Numbered from the stretch's first letter, positions 8,151 to 17,521 are shown. The stretch is 64,000 bases of DNA from Kiloniella majae (GCF_002118315.1 NZ_MTSZ01000004.1:248001-312000); one strand, 5' to 3'. Notes: a model not told the origin generated them from the sequence alone. Program-made: numbers and translations.

Positions 8151-9368
8151 ATGATTGCAAATTCTTTAAAACTGCCAAGCGGTGCAGTATTGCCCAATCG
8201 AATTGTAAAATCAGCGATGTCAGAGGCTTTGGGAGATGACTTCAATAATCCGTCTGATGGTTTGATCAATATATTTCATCGGTGGGGGAAAGGAGGGGCT
8301 GGTCTTTTGATCACCGGGAACACACCAATTGACCGTTGGCATCTGGAACACGCTGGAAATGTTGTTTTGGACCACCATACTGATATCAATCGTATGAAAA
8401 AGTTAACCTCAGCGGCTAAAAGTGGTGGCGCTTATATTCTGGCACAGCTGGCTCATGCTGGTCGGCAAACACCTGACACCATAAATGCGCATCCAATTTC
8501 AATGTCGAATATTCGATTAGATCTCCCTGGATATGGAGAGCCGAGAGCTGCAACAGATACTGACCTTGAAACAGTAATCACACAATTTACTGAATCTGCA
8601 TGGCTTGCGAAAGAAGCCGGGTTTGATGGTGTGGAAATTCATGCTGCTCATGGTTATCTGTTGAGCTCATCCCTATCGCCCAGAATTAATACACGTGATG
8701 ATCATTGGGGAGGATCGCTGGAAAACCGTGCTAGACTTTTGCTTTCTGTTATCCGGTCCGTTCGTGCGCGAGTTGGGCAGCAGTTTATTGTTGCTGTTAA
8801 GCTCAATTCTTCTGATTTTCAAAAAGGCGGGTTCAGTCACGAAGATAGCATTGAAGTTACTAAAATGCTTCAGGGCGAAGGTATCGATTTTCTTGAGATA
8901 TCAGGTGGAAATTTTGAAACACCAGTCTCTTACCAACATACTTCAAGGCAAGAGAGTACAATTGCTAGAGAGGCTTATTTTTTGGAATACGCCCGTGATA
9001 TCAAAAAATCACTTAATATTCCTATCATGGTAACAGGTGGGTTTCGATCACGTGCAGTAATGGATAATGCGTTATCTAGTGGGGCGACGGATCTGATAGG
9101 GATGGGGCGTCCGTTCATTATTGATCCTGAATTTCCTGAAAAACTATTAAAGGGATTAATCGATATGGCACCAGCTATGGAACGAGATTTTCCTCCGGCA
9201 GGAAAATTGCCCCGAGGTGCTGTCTTGAATTGGTTCTGCCATCAGTTGTCGCTTCATGGAACTGTTGGTGATTCAAATCTTGCGTTGCCTATTGTTGATG
9301 GTCATGAACGTTATCTTGTTGATATGCAGAATTTAACTAAGAGAGTTCTTAAGGCGCGGGGGAAATAG
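8151..9368 (+). CDS. Old Yellow Enzyme family NADH:flavin oxidoreductase
   Basis: This is a 405-residue FMN-dependent barrel enzyme. It begins SLKLPSGAVLPNRIVKSAMSEA and contains the OYE core HAAHGYLLSSSLSPRINTR then GGSLENRARLLL, and a C-terminal phosphate-binding part GMGRPFIIDPEF. It probably reduces activated C=C bonds or nitro/quinone-type electrophiles. I chose the ATG at 8151 with AGGG upstream; a GTG at 8094 would add 19 residues of non-conserved sequence and overlap the operator. It is likely co-regulated with the ArsR gene just upstream and may detoxify the signal which that repressor senses. Confidence 0.85.
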   Translation: MIANSLKLPSGAVLPNRIVKSAMSEALGDDFNNPSDGLINIFHRWGKGGAGLLITGNTPIDRWHLEHAGNVVLDHHTDINRMKKLTSAAKSGGAYILAQLAHAGRQTPDTINAHPISMSNIRLDLPGYGEPRAATDTDLETVITQFTESAWLAKEAGFDGVEIHAAHGYLLSSSLSPRINTRDDHWGGSLENRARLLLSVIRSVRARVGQQFIVAVKLNSSDFQKGGFSHEDSIEVTKMLQGEGIDFLEISGGNFETPVSYQHTSRQESTIAREAYFLEYARDIKKSLNIPIMVTGGFRSRAVMDNALSSGATDLIGMGRPFIIDPEFPEKLLKGLIDMAPAMERDFPPAGKLPRGAVLNWFCHQLSLHGTVGDSNLALPIVDGHERYLVDMQNLTKRVLKARGK

Positions 9369-9447
9369 CATTTTTTGAACTCGTGTGTTGTAAATACTGA
9401 GAAGGCTAATCAAGCATCAGCAAAGCACTGACATTCGCTCAAGCTAA

Positions 9448-9465
9448 CGTCACAGAACTGTGACG
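9448..9465. promoter_or_regulatory. Perfect 18-bp palindrome before the DUF3179 gene
   Basis: CGTCACAGAACTGTGACG is a perfect 8-2-8 palindrome, 67 bases before the chosen start at 9532. A T run lies about 7 bases downstream (9473-9477), so it could also be a weak terminator for the oxidoreductase gene. Its symmetry is more typical of a dimeric repressor site. Confidence 0.45.
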
Positions 9466-9531
9466 CGCTGTGTTTTTACCCCGTAATGATCTCTGCTTAC
9501 CTTGAGAGTGTTCGAAGGTCGCGAGGATATT

Positions 9532-10899
9532 ATGGTCTTTATTTCTACACGAAGGGTTTTTGCCCTACTGTTGTCTATGTTCCTCTGTGTGTTGCCACTG
9601 CACCTTCAGGCTCAGAGTGTTCAACATTCCCCTCTTCTTGTTGAACAGAGCCTGCAGGTTGTGGTGGGTAGTCGTGAAGATCGGGATAAAAATCTTGCGA
9701 TTTTCGAACAACGAGGGAAGACAGATGTCGTTCCTGCTTTGATACAAGCGCTTCGTTTTCAACCCAATAGCACTCAACTTAGATCTACACTGGTTTCCTT
9801 GACGGGGCAGCCGGATCAGAGTTGGGGCGATTGGATGCTTTGGCAGGAAGAACACCCCGAGATTAAGCCCTTTGACGGCTTTGATGTATTCAAGGCCCTT
9901 GTGACCCAACTGATCGATCCGAATTTTGCAGATTTTCTTTATCCGGGCGTACGTCATTCTATTCGTTTAGAGGAAATAGCATGGGGTGGTGTACATAAGG
10001 ACGGTATTCCGTCGCTGGATAATCCAGGAATGATTCCCGCGACAAAAGCCGACTATATGCGCAATGATGATCTGGTATTTGGCATTTCCATTAATGGTGA
10101 TACCAGAGCTTATCCGTTACGCATTATGAACTGGCATGAAATGTTCAATGATGTCATTGGGGGAGTTCCCGTTGCCTTGGCTTACTGTACACTTTGTGGG
10201 TCGGGTATTTTGTACGAAACCGATCTTGGAGACGGAAAAGAACCGATGATTTTTGGGTCATCTGGTTTTCTTTATCGTTCAAACAAGCTTATGTTTGACA
10301 GGCGAACACATTCTCTGTGGAACCAGTTTACCGGGCGTCCCGTTGTCGGAACTTTAACGGGAACAGATCTGGAGCTTAAAACCCGGCCCGTGACCATTAC
10401 AAGCTGGGAACAATGGAAAGCTCATCATCCAAAAACAACAGTTCTGGATATAGATACAGGTTATCGAAGAGACTATGGATCCGGTGTGGCTTACAGAGAG
10501 TATTTTGCCTCACCGGAGCTCATGTTTCCGGCTTTGGTAGATCAAAGTGAAAATGCGGCAAAATCCTATGTTTTTGTTCTTCGTTTACAAGGCAAAGAGC
10601 AGGCTTGGCCGCTCTCGAAATTTCGCGATGGCCACGTTATTCAGGATAACTTTGGTGGGCAAAAGGTTATCTTGATCGGGAATGGGAAGACCAGAACGGT
10701 TCGGGCCTACGCCGGGAATGGAGAAGCTTTTTCTCTGTCTGGAAAAGCAGATTATCTTGAAGGCGATAGCGGCAGTTGGGAGATTACGGAGGATGCACTG
10801 GTTTCTGACGATGGTCATAAACTGAAACGCTTGCCGGGACATATTTCTTACTGGTTTGCCTGGAACAATTATAGCCAGTCCGGGGCCTTTGCCGATTAG
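9532..10899 (+). CDS. Secreted DUF3179 protein
   Basis: This 455-residue protein has a signal peptide (about residues 1-28, ending LHLQAQS). The DUF3179 domain includes GDTRAYPLRIMNWHEMFND, then the motif VALAYCTLCGSG with a CxxC pair, and FGSSGFLYRSNKLMFDRRT. The family is common in marine bacteria and has no established function. The CxxC and exported location might suggest metal or redox chemistry, but this is only a guess. The ATG at 9532 has a good ribosome site (GAGGA); the upstream in-frame TTG at 9502 is less likely. Its stop overlaps the convergent LysR stop by 4 bases. Confidence 0.85.
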   Translation: MVFISTRRVFALLLSMFLCVLPLHLQAQSVQHSPLLVEQSLQVVVGSREDRDKNLAIFEQRGKTDVVPALIQALRFQPNSTQLRSTLVSLTGQPDQSWGDWMLWQEEHPEIKPFDGFDVFKALVTQLIDPNFADFLYPGVRHSIRLEEIAWGGVHKDGIPSLDNPGMIPATKADYMRNDDLVFGISINGDTRAYPLRIMNWHEMFNDVIGGVPVALAYCTLCGSGILYETDLGDGKEPMIFGSSGFLYRSNKLMFDRRTHSLWNQFTGRPVVGTLTGTDLELKTRPVTITSWEQWKAHHPKTTVLDIDTGYRRDYGSGVAYREYFASPELMFPALVDQSENAAKSYVFVLRLQGKEQAWPLSKFRDGHVIQDNFGGQKVILIGNGKTRTVRAYAGNGEAFSLSGKADYLEGDSGSWEITEDALVSDDGHKLKRLPGHISYWFAWNNYSQSGAFAD

Positions 10900-11798
10900 T
10901 GTTCGACCTTGTCGGATCTTTTGAAGTGCAAGGCAACATGATCAACAAAGGCCTTCACCCGCGGAGCAAGGTGCCGTCGATGTGGATAGATCACATAGGC
11001 GCTCCTGTCATAAGCTTCAAATCCCTCAAGGACACGCACAAGGCGACCTGCGGTAAGATCTTCTTTGACTGTAGAAATTAAACACATACCAATACCGTGA
11101 CCTTCTAAGGTCATTTTCCTTATTGGTTGTGCGGCGTTTACACGTGCACGGGGTTTGATGGTTAGCGCCGTCTTTTTTCCATCGACAATAAAGTCCAATT
11201 GATTTGTCGGACTTATGGTTGATCCAAGAATACAATCGTGATCGATTAACTGATTAGGGTGTGTTGGTGTTCCCCGTTCTTTTAGATAATCAGGGGTCGC
11301 ACAAAGCAGATATTTGTATTTAGCGAGGTGTCGGGCAATTAAGCTGCTATCGTTGAGAGCACCCAATCTTACCGCGACATCAATCCCTTCTTGAATGATA
11401 TCTACGGTTCTTTCTTCCAGCCTTAAATCCATAGTAACTTCGGGGTGAAGTTTCATGAAATCATTGGCACAATCGACAACGATTTCTTCACCCAGGACTC
11501 TGGGAGCAGTAACACGAAGATGTCCCTTTATGGTATCGGTTTGCTCGCTTACGAGATCATGCAATTCATCGGTTTGTTCGATGATTAACAGGCATCGATC
11601 ATAATAGGCTTGTCCGATTTCTGTGACGCTTACTTTACGTGTTGTGCGGTTAAGCAGACGTGCTTCTATTTTTTCTTCGAGCCTTTTTACATGCTTGCTG
11701 GCAAGCATTGTTGAAATACCCAGCTTTTTTGAAGCTGCAGTGAAACTACCGTGTTCCACGACTGCGGCGAAAACACGCATACTCTCAAGTGTATCCAT
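10896..11798 (-). CDS. LysR-family regulator (CrgA-like)
   Basis: This is a 300-residue LysR protein starting MDTLESMRVFAAVVEHGSFT, with the helix-turn-helix AASKKLGISTMLASKHVKRLEE and the following ARLLNRTTRKVSVTEIG that marks the CrgA-like subgroup. The ATG at 11798 gives the family-typical N-terminus; an upstream ATG at 11831 would add an AT-rich non-conserved leader. It is divergent from a GST and a flavin/iron-sulfur oxidoreductase gene, so it probably controls them. Such regulators often respond to aromatic or electrophilic compounds; the effector here is unknown. Confidence 0.88.
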   Translation of the reverse strand: MDTLESMRVFAAVVEHGSFTAASKKLGISTMLASKHVKRLEEKIEARLLNRTTRKVSVTEIGQAYYDRCLLIIEQTDELHDLVSEQTDTIKGHLRVTAPRVLGEEIVVDCANDFMKLHPEVTMDLRLEERTVDIIQEGIDVAVRLGALNDSSLIARHLAKYKYLLCATPDYLKERGTPTHPNQLIDHDCILGSTISPTNQLDFIVDGKKTALTIKPRARVNAAQPIRKMTLEGHGIGMCLISTVKEDLTAGRLVRVLEGFEAYDRSAYVIYPHRRHLAPRVKAFVDHVALHFKRSDKVEH

Positions 11799-11949
11799 AA
11801 TTATATCTATTTTGTTTATAATTATGTTCATTATGTATGGATAGTAAATGGATATCTAGTGAATTATCTTATTTTCAGAAGGACGGATACCTCTCCGTTT
11901 CTCAAGCGAATGACTCCAATTTTGATTTAAGCCTCTAAGGATTAGAAGT

Positions 11950-12564
11950 ATGATTAAATTATATCGCCATGCACTTTCCGGTCATGCGCATCGGGTTGAA
12001 CTGTTTCTCTCTTTGCTGGATCTTGAGTATGAGTTAGTTGACGTGGATTTGATGGCTGGTGCTCATAAAGATGCAGATTTTTTGAAAATGCATCCCTTTG
12101 GGCAGGTTCCCGTTCTAGATGATAACGGTGTTGTTTTGTGGGATTCTAATGGCATCCTTGTTTATCTTGCCCGAACGTATGGTGGTGAGGCCTGGAGCTT
12201 GGGTTCTGCACAAGACGAAGCTGCCATTCAGGGATGGCTTTCTATCGCAGCTGGCCCGATTGCAGCTGGTCCCGCTTCGGCGCGGTTGGTAACTGTATTT
12301 GGGGCAAATCTTGATCATGATGTTGCGAAAACTCGTGCGACAGCGCTCTTTGAAACAATGGACAAGATCCTTGATGGACAAAGTTATTTGATTGGCGAGA
12401 AGGTAAGTATTGCGGATGTTGCTGCTTATACCTATATCGCTCACGCTCCTGAAGGTGGTGTTGTCCTTGATCCCTATCCAAATATCCAATCCTGGATTTC
12501 CAGAATTGAAGCTCTGCCAAATTTTGTTGGTATGCAAAAAACACCTTTGAATGATGCGGCCTAA
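11950..12564 (+). CDS. Glutathione S-transferase
   Basis: This is a 204-residue GST with the thioredoxin-like domain IKLYRHALSGHAHRVELFLSL and FGQVPVLDDNGVVLWDSNGILVYLAR (cis-Pro and Asp-Ser glutathione contact), followed by a helical domain with KVSIADVAAYTYIAHA, the usual N-capping region. It resembles the bacterial GSTs that accompany LysR regulators. It is divergent from the LysR gene and precedes a large oxidoreductase in the same direction, with a hairpin between them that may lower read-through. The substrate is unknown. Confidence 0.88.
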   Translation: MIKLYRHALSGHAHRVELFLSLLDLEYELVDVDLMAGAHKDADFLKMHPFGQVPVLDDNGVVLWDSNGILVYLARTYGGEAWSLGSAQDEAAIQGWLSIAAGPIAAGPASARLVTVFGANLDHDVAKTRATALFETMDKILDGQSYLIGEKVSIADVAAYTYIAHAPEGGVVLDPYPNIQSWISRIEALPNFVGMQKTPLNDAA

Positions 12565-12578
12565 TCAAAGGTTTATAT

Positions 12579-12618
12579 GAGAACTCTGAACATAAGTGAC
12601 TGATTCAGAGTTCTCTTT
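12579..12618 (+). terminator. Hairpin between the GST and oxidoreductase genes
   Basis: GAGAACTCTGAA (12579-12590) pairs perfectly with TTCAGAGTTCTC (12604-12615), followed by a short T run. It may end GST transcription or partly attenuate into the next gene. Confidence 0.6.
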
Positions 12619-12668
12619 CCATTCTGCCCATTCTGCCAAGAAAATAAGAACGAATAAGGAGTTCAGCT

Positions 12669-14822
12669 ATGAGCACATCCTTTTTTGATCCCGAAACAAC
12701 ACCTTTTCACGAAGGAGAGTTGGCGGTTCAGCGACGCTTGGGTGTTCTGGAGAATGTTCATCACTACGCCCCTAAATTTGTTCGCAATTTTTTACCGGAC
12801 CAACATCGTGAATTTTATGGGCAGCTGCCACAAATTGTTGTTGGATCATTGGACCAAAAGGGGCGCCCATGGGCATCAATGATTATTGGTCAATCTGGCT
12901 TTATCACTTCACCTGATCGAGAAACGCTGGTTATTGATAACGCACCTTTACCGGGTGATCCCCTGTCAGGAAATTTGGAAATCGGATCTCCGTTGGGTTT
13001 TTTAGGCATTGAATTCCATACGCGACGTCGAAACCGTCTGGCAGGTAAAGTGCAGGGCCGAACAGATCGAAAGGGATTTTCTGTTAAGGTTGATCAGAGC
13101 TTTGGCAACTGTCCGCAATATATTCAAGCACGTATGCCTGTCGATGATGAAAAATCAAACTCAAAAGTCCTACAAACGATTGGGCAGAATTCGGGAAATC
13201 TTTCTGAGAGCTTGAGTAAGACCGCTAAAGGGATAATTGGCAAAGCGGATACTTTTTTTATCGCGTCAGCGTATTTCCCGGATAACAGTGATCATCGGTT
13301 TGGTGTGGATGTGTCTCATCGTGGCGGCAAGCCCGGATTTCTGAAAGTCGTTGATGAGGAGAGGTTGTTGTTTCCAGATTTTTCGGGAAATAACCACTTT
13401 AATACTCTCGGAAATATAGAGGTTTATCCAAAAGCAGGGATACTGGTTCCCGATTTTGAAACGGGTGATCTTCTCTATATCACAGGGCAGGCTGAAGTTA
13501 TCTGGGATGGTCCCGAAGTAAGGGCATTTGCCGACGCTCAACGTCTTGTCGAGATCAAGGTGGAAGAAGTACGGCTTGTTGAAAAGGGCCTGCCGACGGC
13601 CTGGAAATTTGAGAGCTATTCCCCTTCTCTTGATCTAACGGGTACTTGGGAAGAAGCGGAAGAGGTACTCTCTACTTCAAAGGATCGGAATGCATGGCGG
13701 CGTTATGTGGTTGCTAAGATAGAGAAAGAAAGCGAAAGCATTTCATCCTTTTACCTTGTCCCGGAAGATAAAAAGGCACTGGCTGACTATGAGCCGGGCC
13801 AATATTTACCGATCCGGATCAATGTGCCGTGCGGTCCATCCAAGGAAGAAGATAAAGAAGTAAGAAGGACCTATACAATCTCGAATGCTTTTAACGGTCG
13901 TTATTATCGCCTTTCAATCAAGCGCGAAGAAGCTGGATTGGTTTCCCGGCATTTCCATGATCACATGAAGCCCGGAGATATCATTGAAGCGCAAGCGCCG
14001 CGCGGTGATTTTTATCTGGATAAGGAAAGTACGCGTCCTGTAGTTTTTCTCTCTGGCGGTGTCGGTGTGACGCCAATGATGGCCATGGCTGAAGCTTTAT
14101 TGGAACAGGAGAAAAAAATTCCTCGTGGGCGTAAAATCCATTTCATCCATGGAGCACGAAATGGAACTGATCATGCCTTTGGAAAATATACGAATGCCCT
14201 GTCGATATGGTTTGACTGCTTTGATGTATATAATGCTTATTCTCAGCCGGGATCTTCTGATGTTTTGGGTAAAGGTTTTCAAGCCCAAGGGCGTGTTGAT
14301 TTAAATTTATTGAGAGAGCATCTATCTCTTGATGATTACGATTTTTATCTCTGTGGCCCTCAGAAATTTATGCAATCTCTCTATGAGGTTCTCAGTGTGT
14401 TGGGTGTGCGAGAGGAACGTATTCGCTATGAGACTTTTGGTCCTTCAATGGTGCTTAAATCTTCGACGGGGTTAAAGACGGGTACAGCAGAAAATAGCGG
14501 CAGCCTGGAAATGGCAGATCAAGGCGATCTTCCTCAAGAACCAGTGATGGTTCGGTTTGCGGTGACAGATCAAATGGCAGAATGGTGTCCTGAAAAGGGA
14601 AGCCTGTTACAATTGGCCGAAGAAAACGGCATATCTCCTGACTTTTCCTGTCGATCCGGGAATTGTGGAGCTTGTGTGACGAAGCTGAAATCTGGTGCTG
14701 TCAGTTATCCGAAAGGTTATTCAGCAGAAATTGCAGACGATGAAGTCCTTTTATGTTCTGCTGTGCCACAAAAGCCGGTGGGGTATTCTGATGACGATAG
14801 TGAAGTGGTGTTGGATCTCTAG
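12669..14822 (+). CDS. Three-domain oxidoreductase: PNPOx-like flavin domain, ferredoxin-reductase domain, 2Fe-2S domain
   Basis: This 717-residue protein joins three parts. Residues about 40-330 form a pyridoxamine-phosphate-oxidase-like split barrel (QIVVGSLDQKGRPWASMIIG). Residues about 337-600 form an FAD/NAD(P)H reductase of the ferredoxin-reductase type (RRTYTISNAFNGRYY for FAD; VVFLSGGVGVTPMMAMAEAL for NAD; FYLCGPQKFM). The C-terminus (about 630-717) is a plant-type 2Fe-2S domain with cysteines 661, 666, 669 and 696. Electrons should run from NAD(P)H through FAD and the cluster to the N-terminal flavin site or to an external acceptor. The substrate is unknown. GST and divergent LysR genes beside it suggest a role in handling xenobiotics or electrophiles. 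Confidence 0.88.
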   Translation: MSTSFFDPETTPFHEGELAVQRRLGVLENVHHYAPKFVRNFLPDQHREFYGQLPQIVVGSLDQKGRPWASMIIGQSGFITSPDRETLVIDNAPLPGDPLSGNLEIGSPLGFLGIEFHTRRRNRLAGKVQGRTDRKGFSVKVDQSFGNCPQYIQARMPVDDEKSNSKVLQTIGQNSGNLSESLSKTAKGIIGKADTFFIASAYFPDNSDHRFGVDVSHRGGKPGFLKVVDEERLLFPDFSGNNHFNTLGNIEVYPKAGILVPDFETGDLLYITGQAEVIWDGPEVRAFADAQRLVEIKVEEVRLVEKGLPTAWKFESYSPSLDLTGTWEEAEEVLSTSKDRNAWRRYVVAKIEKESESISSFYLVPEDKKALADYEPGQYLPIRINVPCGPSKEEDKEVRRTYTISNAFNGRYYRLSIKREEAGLVSRHFHDHMKPGDIIEAQAPRGDFYLDKESTRPVVFLSGGVGVTPMMAMAEALLEQEKKIPRGRKIHFIHGARNGTDHAFGKYTNALSIWFDCFDVYNAYSQPGSSDVLGKGFQAQGRVDLNLLREHLSLDDYDFYLCGPQKFMQSLYEVLSVLGVREERIRYETFGPSMVLKSSTGLKTGTAENSGSLEMADQGDLPQEPVMVRFAVTDQMAEWCPEKGSLLQLAEENGISPDFSCRSGNCGACVTKLKSGAVSYPKGYSAEIADDEVLLCSAVPQKPVGYSDDDSEVVLDL

Positions 14823-14886
14823 CAAATAGACTAATTTGATTAGGTAAAATAATTGCATTTTTCACTGTAATTCCTGCGGACAATAC

Positions 14887-14914
14887 TTGCTCTGGATCAG
14901 GATTTACCTATACT
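14887..14914 (+). promoter_or_regulatory. Candidate sigma70-type promoter of argG
   Basis: TTGCTC (14887-14892) and TATACT (14909-14914) are 16 bases apart, 75 bases before the argG start. No clear ArgR operator was recognised beside it. Confidence 0.4.
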
Positions 14915-14989
14915 CCCGGCAGATTTACCGAAAAACGGCACTTATGCCTTCTTGCGGCATGGCCACTATTTGCAGAGGCGTGAACTCTT

Positions 14990-16192
14990 ATGGGCGATAT
15001 CAAAAAAGTCGTACTTGCCTATTCAGGCGGACTTGATACTTCAGTTATTCTGAAATGGCTTCAGGAAACTTATAATTGCGAAGTTGTGACTTTCACAGCG
15101 GACCTTGGTCAAGGCGAAGAACTGGAGCCAGCGCGAAAGAAAGCTGAAGCTTGTGGCGTTAAAGATATCTATATCGAAGATGTGCGCGAAGAGTTTGTCA
15201 GCGATTTTGTCTTCCCGATGTTCCGTGCCAACGCTGTTTACGAAGGCGTTTACCTTTTGGGGACCTCAATCGCACGTCCGTTGATTTCCAAGCGTTTGAT
15301 TGAGATAGCTGAAGAAACAGGTGCAGATGCTGTTGCTCATGGCGCAACGGGTAAAGGAAACGATCAGGTTCGTTTTGAGCTAAGCTGTTACGCGCTTAAC
15401 CCGGATATCAAGGTTATCGCCCCTTGGCGCGAATGGGATCTGACATCTCGTACCAAGCTGATCGATTTTGCTGAAAAGCATCAAATTCCGATCGCAAAAG
15501 ACAAGCGTGGCGAAGCACCGTTTTCTGTTGATGCCAACCTTCTGCATACGTCTTCAGAAGGTAAGGAAATGGAAGATCCTTGGATCGCCCCGGGTGAACA
15601 TGTTTATCAGCGTATTGTTTCGCCAATGGATGCGCCGGACGAAGCAACTGAGATCACCATTGAATTCAAAAAAGGTGACGCCGTTGGAATCAATGGTCAA
15701 AAAATGTCCCCTGCTGAAATCCTTACCAAGTTGAATGAACTTGGTGGTGCAAATGGTATCGGACGTCTTGACCTTGTTGAAGGCCGTTTTGTTGGCATGA
15801 AATCTCGCGGTATCTACGAAACACCTGGCGGAACAATTCTTCTGGCCGCACACCGTGCGATCGAATCAATTACGCTTGATCGTGGCGCGATGCATCTAAA
15901 AGACGAACTGATGCCGAAATATGCCGAACTTATCTATAACGGTTTCTGGTTCAGTCCAGAGCGTGAAATGCTACAGGCTATGATCGATAAGTCACAGGAG
16001 CATGTCGAAGGTAATGTACGTTTGTCTCTCTACAAAGGTAATGCGATCGTTACCGGGCGTGAGTCTGCAAAGTCACTCTATAGCCTTGAACATGTAACCT
16101 TTGAAGAAGATACAGTTTATGATCAACGTGATGCAGAAGGCTTTATCAAGCTGAATGCCCTGCGGTTGAAGCTGCTAAATAAACAAAGATAA
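14990..16192 (+). CDS. argG: Argininosuccinate synthase
   Basis: This 400-residue enzyme joins citrulline and aspartate using ATP in the penultimate step of arginine synthesis. The PP-loop ATP site [19 protein letters not shown] is at the N-terminus, followed by [13 protein letters not shown] and the C-terminal conserved [19 protein letters not shown]. The length is typical. It stands alone with its own candidate promoter and a strong terminator. The same chromosome region also holds an arginine-degrading AST operon and an ArgP/LysE pair, so arginine flow in both directions is coded nearby. Confidence 0.98.
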   Translation: MGDIKKVVLAYSGGLDTSVILKWLQETYNCEVVTFTADLGQGEELEPARKKAEACGVKDIYIEDVREEFVSDFVFPMFRANAVYEGVYLLGTSIARPLISKRLIEIAEETGADAVAHGATGKGNDQVRFELSCYALNPDIKVIAPWREWDLTSRTKLIDFAEKHQIPIAKDKRGEAPFSVDANLLHTSSEGKEMEDPWIAPGEHVYQRIVSPMDAPDEATEITIEFKKGDAVGINGQKMSPAEILTKLNELGGANGIGRLDLVEGRFVGMKSRGIYETPGGTILLAAHRAIESITLDRGAMHLKDELMPKYAELIYNGFWFSPEREMLQAMIDKSQEHVEGNVRLSLYKGNAIVTGRESAKSLYSLEHVTFEEDTVYDQRDAEGFIKLNALRLKLLNKQR

Positions 16193-16213
16193 TTTCATGA
16201 TAGATTTTTGACT

Positions 16214-16244
16214 AAAAAGCCCTGCGATTGCGGGGCTTTTTGTT
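16214..16244 (+). terminator. Rho-independent terminator of argG
   Basis: AAAAAGCCC (16214-16222) pairs with GGGCTTTTT (16233-16241), extended inward by GC/GC around a GATT loop, and a T-rich tail follows. It ends only about 20 bases before the next gene's TTG start. Confidence 0.85.
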
Positions 16245-16259
16245 TTTGGGAGAAATATT

Positions 16260-17039
16260 TTGAAAACCGACTGGAACACAGATCAGTATCTTCAGTTTGA
16301 AGACCTTAGGACACGTCCAGCTTATGAGTTACTAAACAGGGTAGCCATTGATCAGCCAAAGAAGGTTATTGATCTTGGCTGTGGTCCCGGTAATTCAACA
16401 GAGCTTTTGCAGGCAAGGTTTCCGTCTACCGTTATTTCTGGCGTGGATTCTTCACCAAAAATGCTCGATGAAGCAAGAAAGAGATTACCTGATGTTACGT
16501 TTTCTCTTGATGATATCGCGACCTGGAAGCCGGAAGAAAAAGCAGATGTTATTTTTGCCAATGCTTCGCTTCAGTGGGTAACCGGGCATAGCGATTTGTT
16601 TCCTCGTTTGATGCAGTGCCTCAATACTGGTGGAATCCTTGCTGTACAGATGCCGGATAACCTATCCGAGCCAACTCATGCTCTGATGCGGGAAACAGCG
16701 TCGGAAGGGCCGTGGGCAGAGAAACTGTCGGAAGCGGTAAAATCGAGAGAAACCATCGGAAGCAGTGCGGATTATTATAATTGGCTTGCCGATCAATCCG
16801 AAGTTATTGATATCTGGCGCACCAGTTATGAGCATGTTCTTACTGATGCAAGTGCTATTGTTGACTGGGTTAAATCAACGGGTCTCAGACCTTTCCTCGA
16901 TCCCCTCAATGACCAGGAAAGGCAAGCTTATCTGGAACAATATCTAGACAAGATTAAACAGGCTTATAGGCCGCTCAGGGATGGTCGCGTTCTTCTGACT
17001 TTTCCGCGATTATTTATCGTTGCCCAAAGGAAACTTTGA
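16260..17039 (+). CDS. tam: Trans-aconitate 2-methyltransferase family protein
   Basis: This is a 259-residue SAM-dependent methyltransferase. The N-terminus DWNTDQYLQFEDLRTRPAYE is typical of Tam, followed by motif I VIDLGCGPGNSTELL, GVDSSPKMLDEAR and FANASLQWVTGH. Tam methylates trans-aconitate, a by-product that inhibits the TCA cycle. The start is a TTG with GGGAGA placed 6 bases upstream. It follows the argG terminator closely and seems to be transcribed alone. Confidence 0.9.
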   Translation: MKTDWNTDQYLQFEDLRTRPAYELLNRVAIDQPKKVIDLGCGPGNSTELLQARFPSTVISGVDSSPKMLDEARKRLPDVTFSLDDIATWKPEEKADVIFANASLQWVTGHSDLFPRLMQCLNTGGILAVQMPDNLSEPTHALMRETASEGPWAEKLSEAVKSRETIGSSADYYNWLADQSEVIDIWRTSYEHVLTDASAIVDWVKSTGLRPFLDPLNDQERQAYLEQYLDKIKQAYRPLRDGRVLLTFPRLFIVAQRKL

Positions 17040-17174
17040 TAAGCTATCTTAATTCCATGGCTTAATCCCATGCCTTAACCGCAAAGCTGCTAGGCAAAGG
17101 CGTGTGCAGATTGTCATTGCTCCCGGGTGAGATTCACGTTAGTGAAGGCGCCATTCTTATGAAGAGAGATTGAT

Positions 17175-17459
17175 ATGAGCGACGAGAAGAAAAAAACTGA
17201 CGACCCGATTGCGATTTTTATCCTTGGGGAACTCTATGGGGCTGAAAACGCAGTTAGCCCTGATGCTCTTGCGCGCGCTTACTACAAGCCTCGTGCAAAG
17301 AAAGAAGATCGCCCTGATGCATGGCGCAAGTATCTGCCTGCAGTACGTCAGCAGGCTCTGCATCTGGCGCGCACGGGCCGGATCAATATTATTCGCAAAG
17401 GCGAAGTGGCTGATCCGAAGGCACCGATCAAGGGGCTGTTCAAGCTTGTGATTGCTTAA
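17175..17459 (+). CDS. DUF3253 protein
   Basis: This 94-residue protein matches the DUF3253 pattern. It has an N-terminal helix DPIAIFILGELYG, a central RPDAWRKYLPAVRQQALHLARTGRI and the terminal basic strand IIRKGEVADP followed by a hydrophobic KGLFKLVIA. The arrangement looks like a small winged-helix fold, with the K/R-rich strand as a possible wing. No function is established for the family. A strong bidirectional terminator follows. Confidence 0.85.
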   Translation: MSDEKKKTDDPIAIFILGELYGAENAVSPDALARAYYKPRAKKEDRPDAWRKYLPAVRQQALHLARTGRINIIRKGEVADPKAPIKGLFKLVIA

Positions 17460-17521
17460 GAGCAAGATTTAACATGCTGTGTTTGGCTTGAGCTTTTTTA
17501 GCGCCGACGAAGATAATAAAT

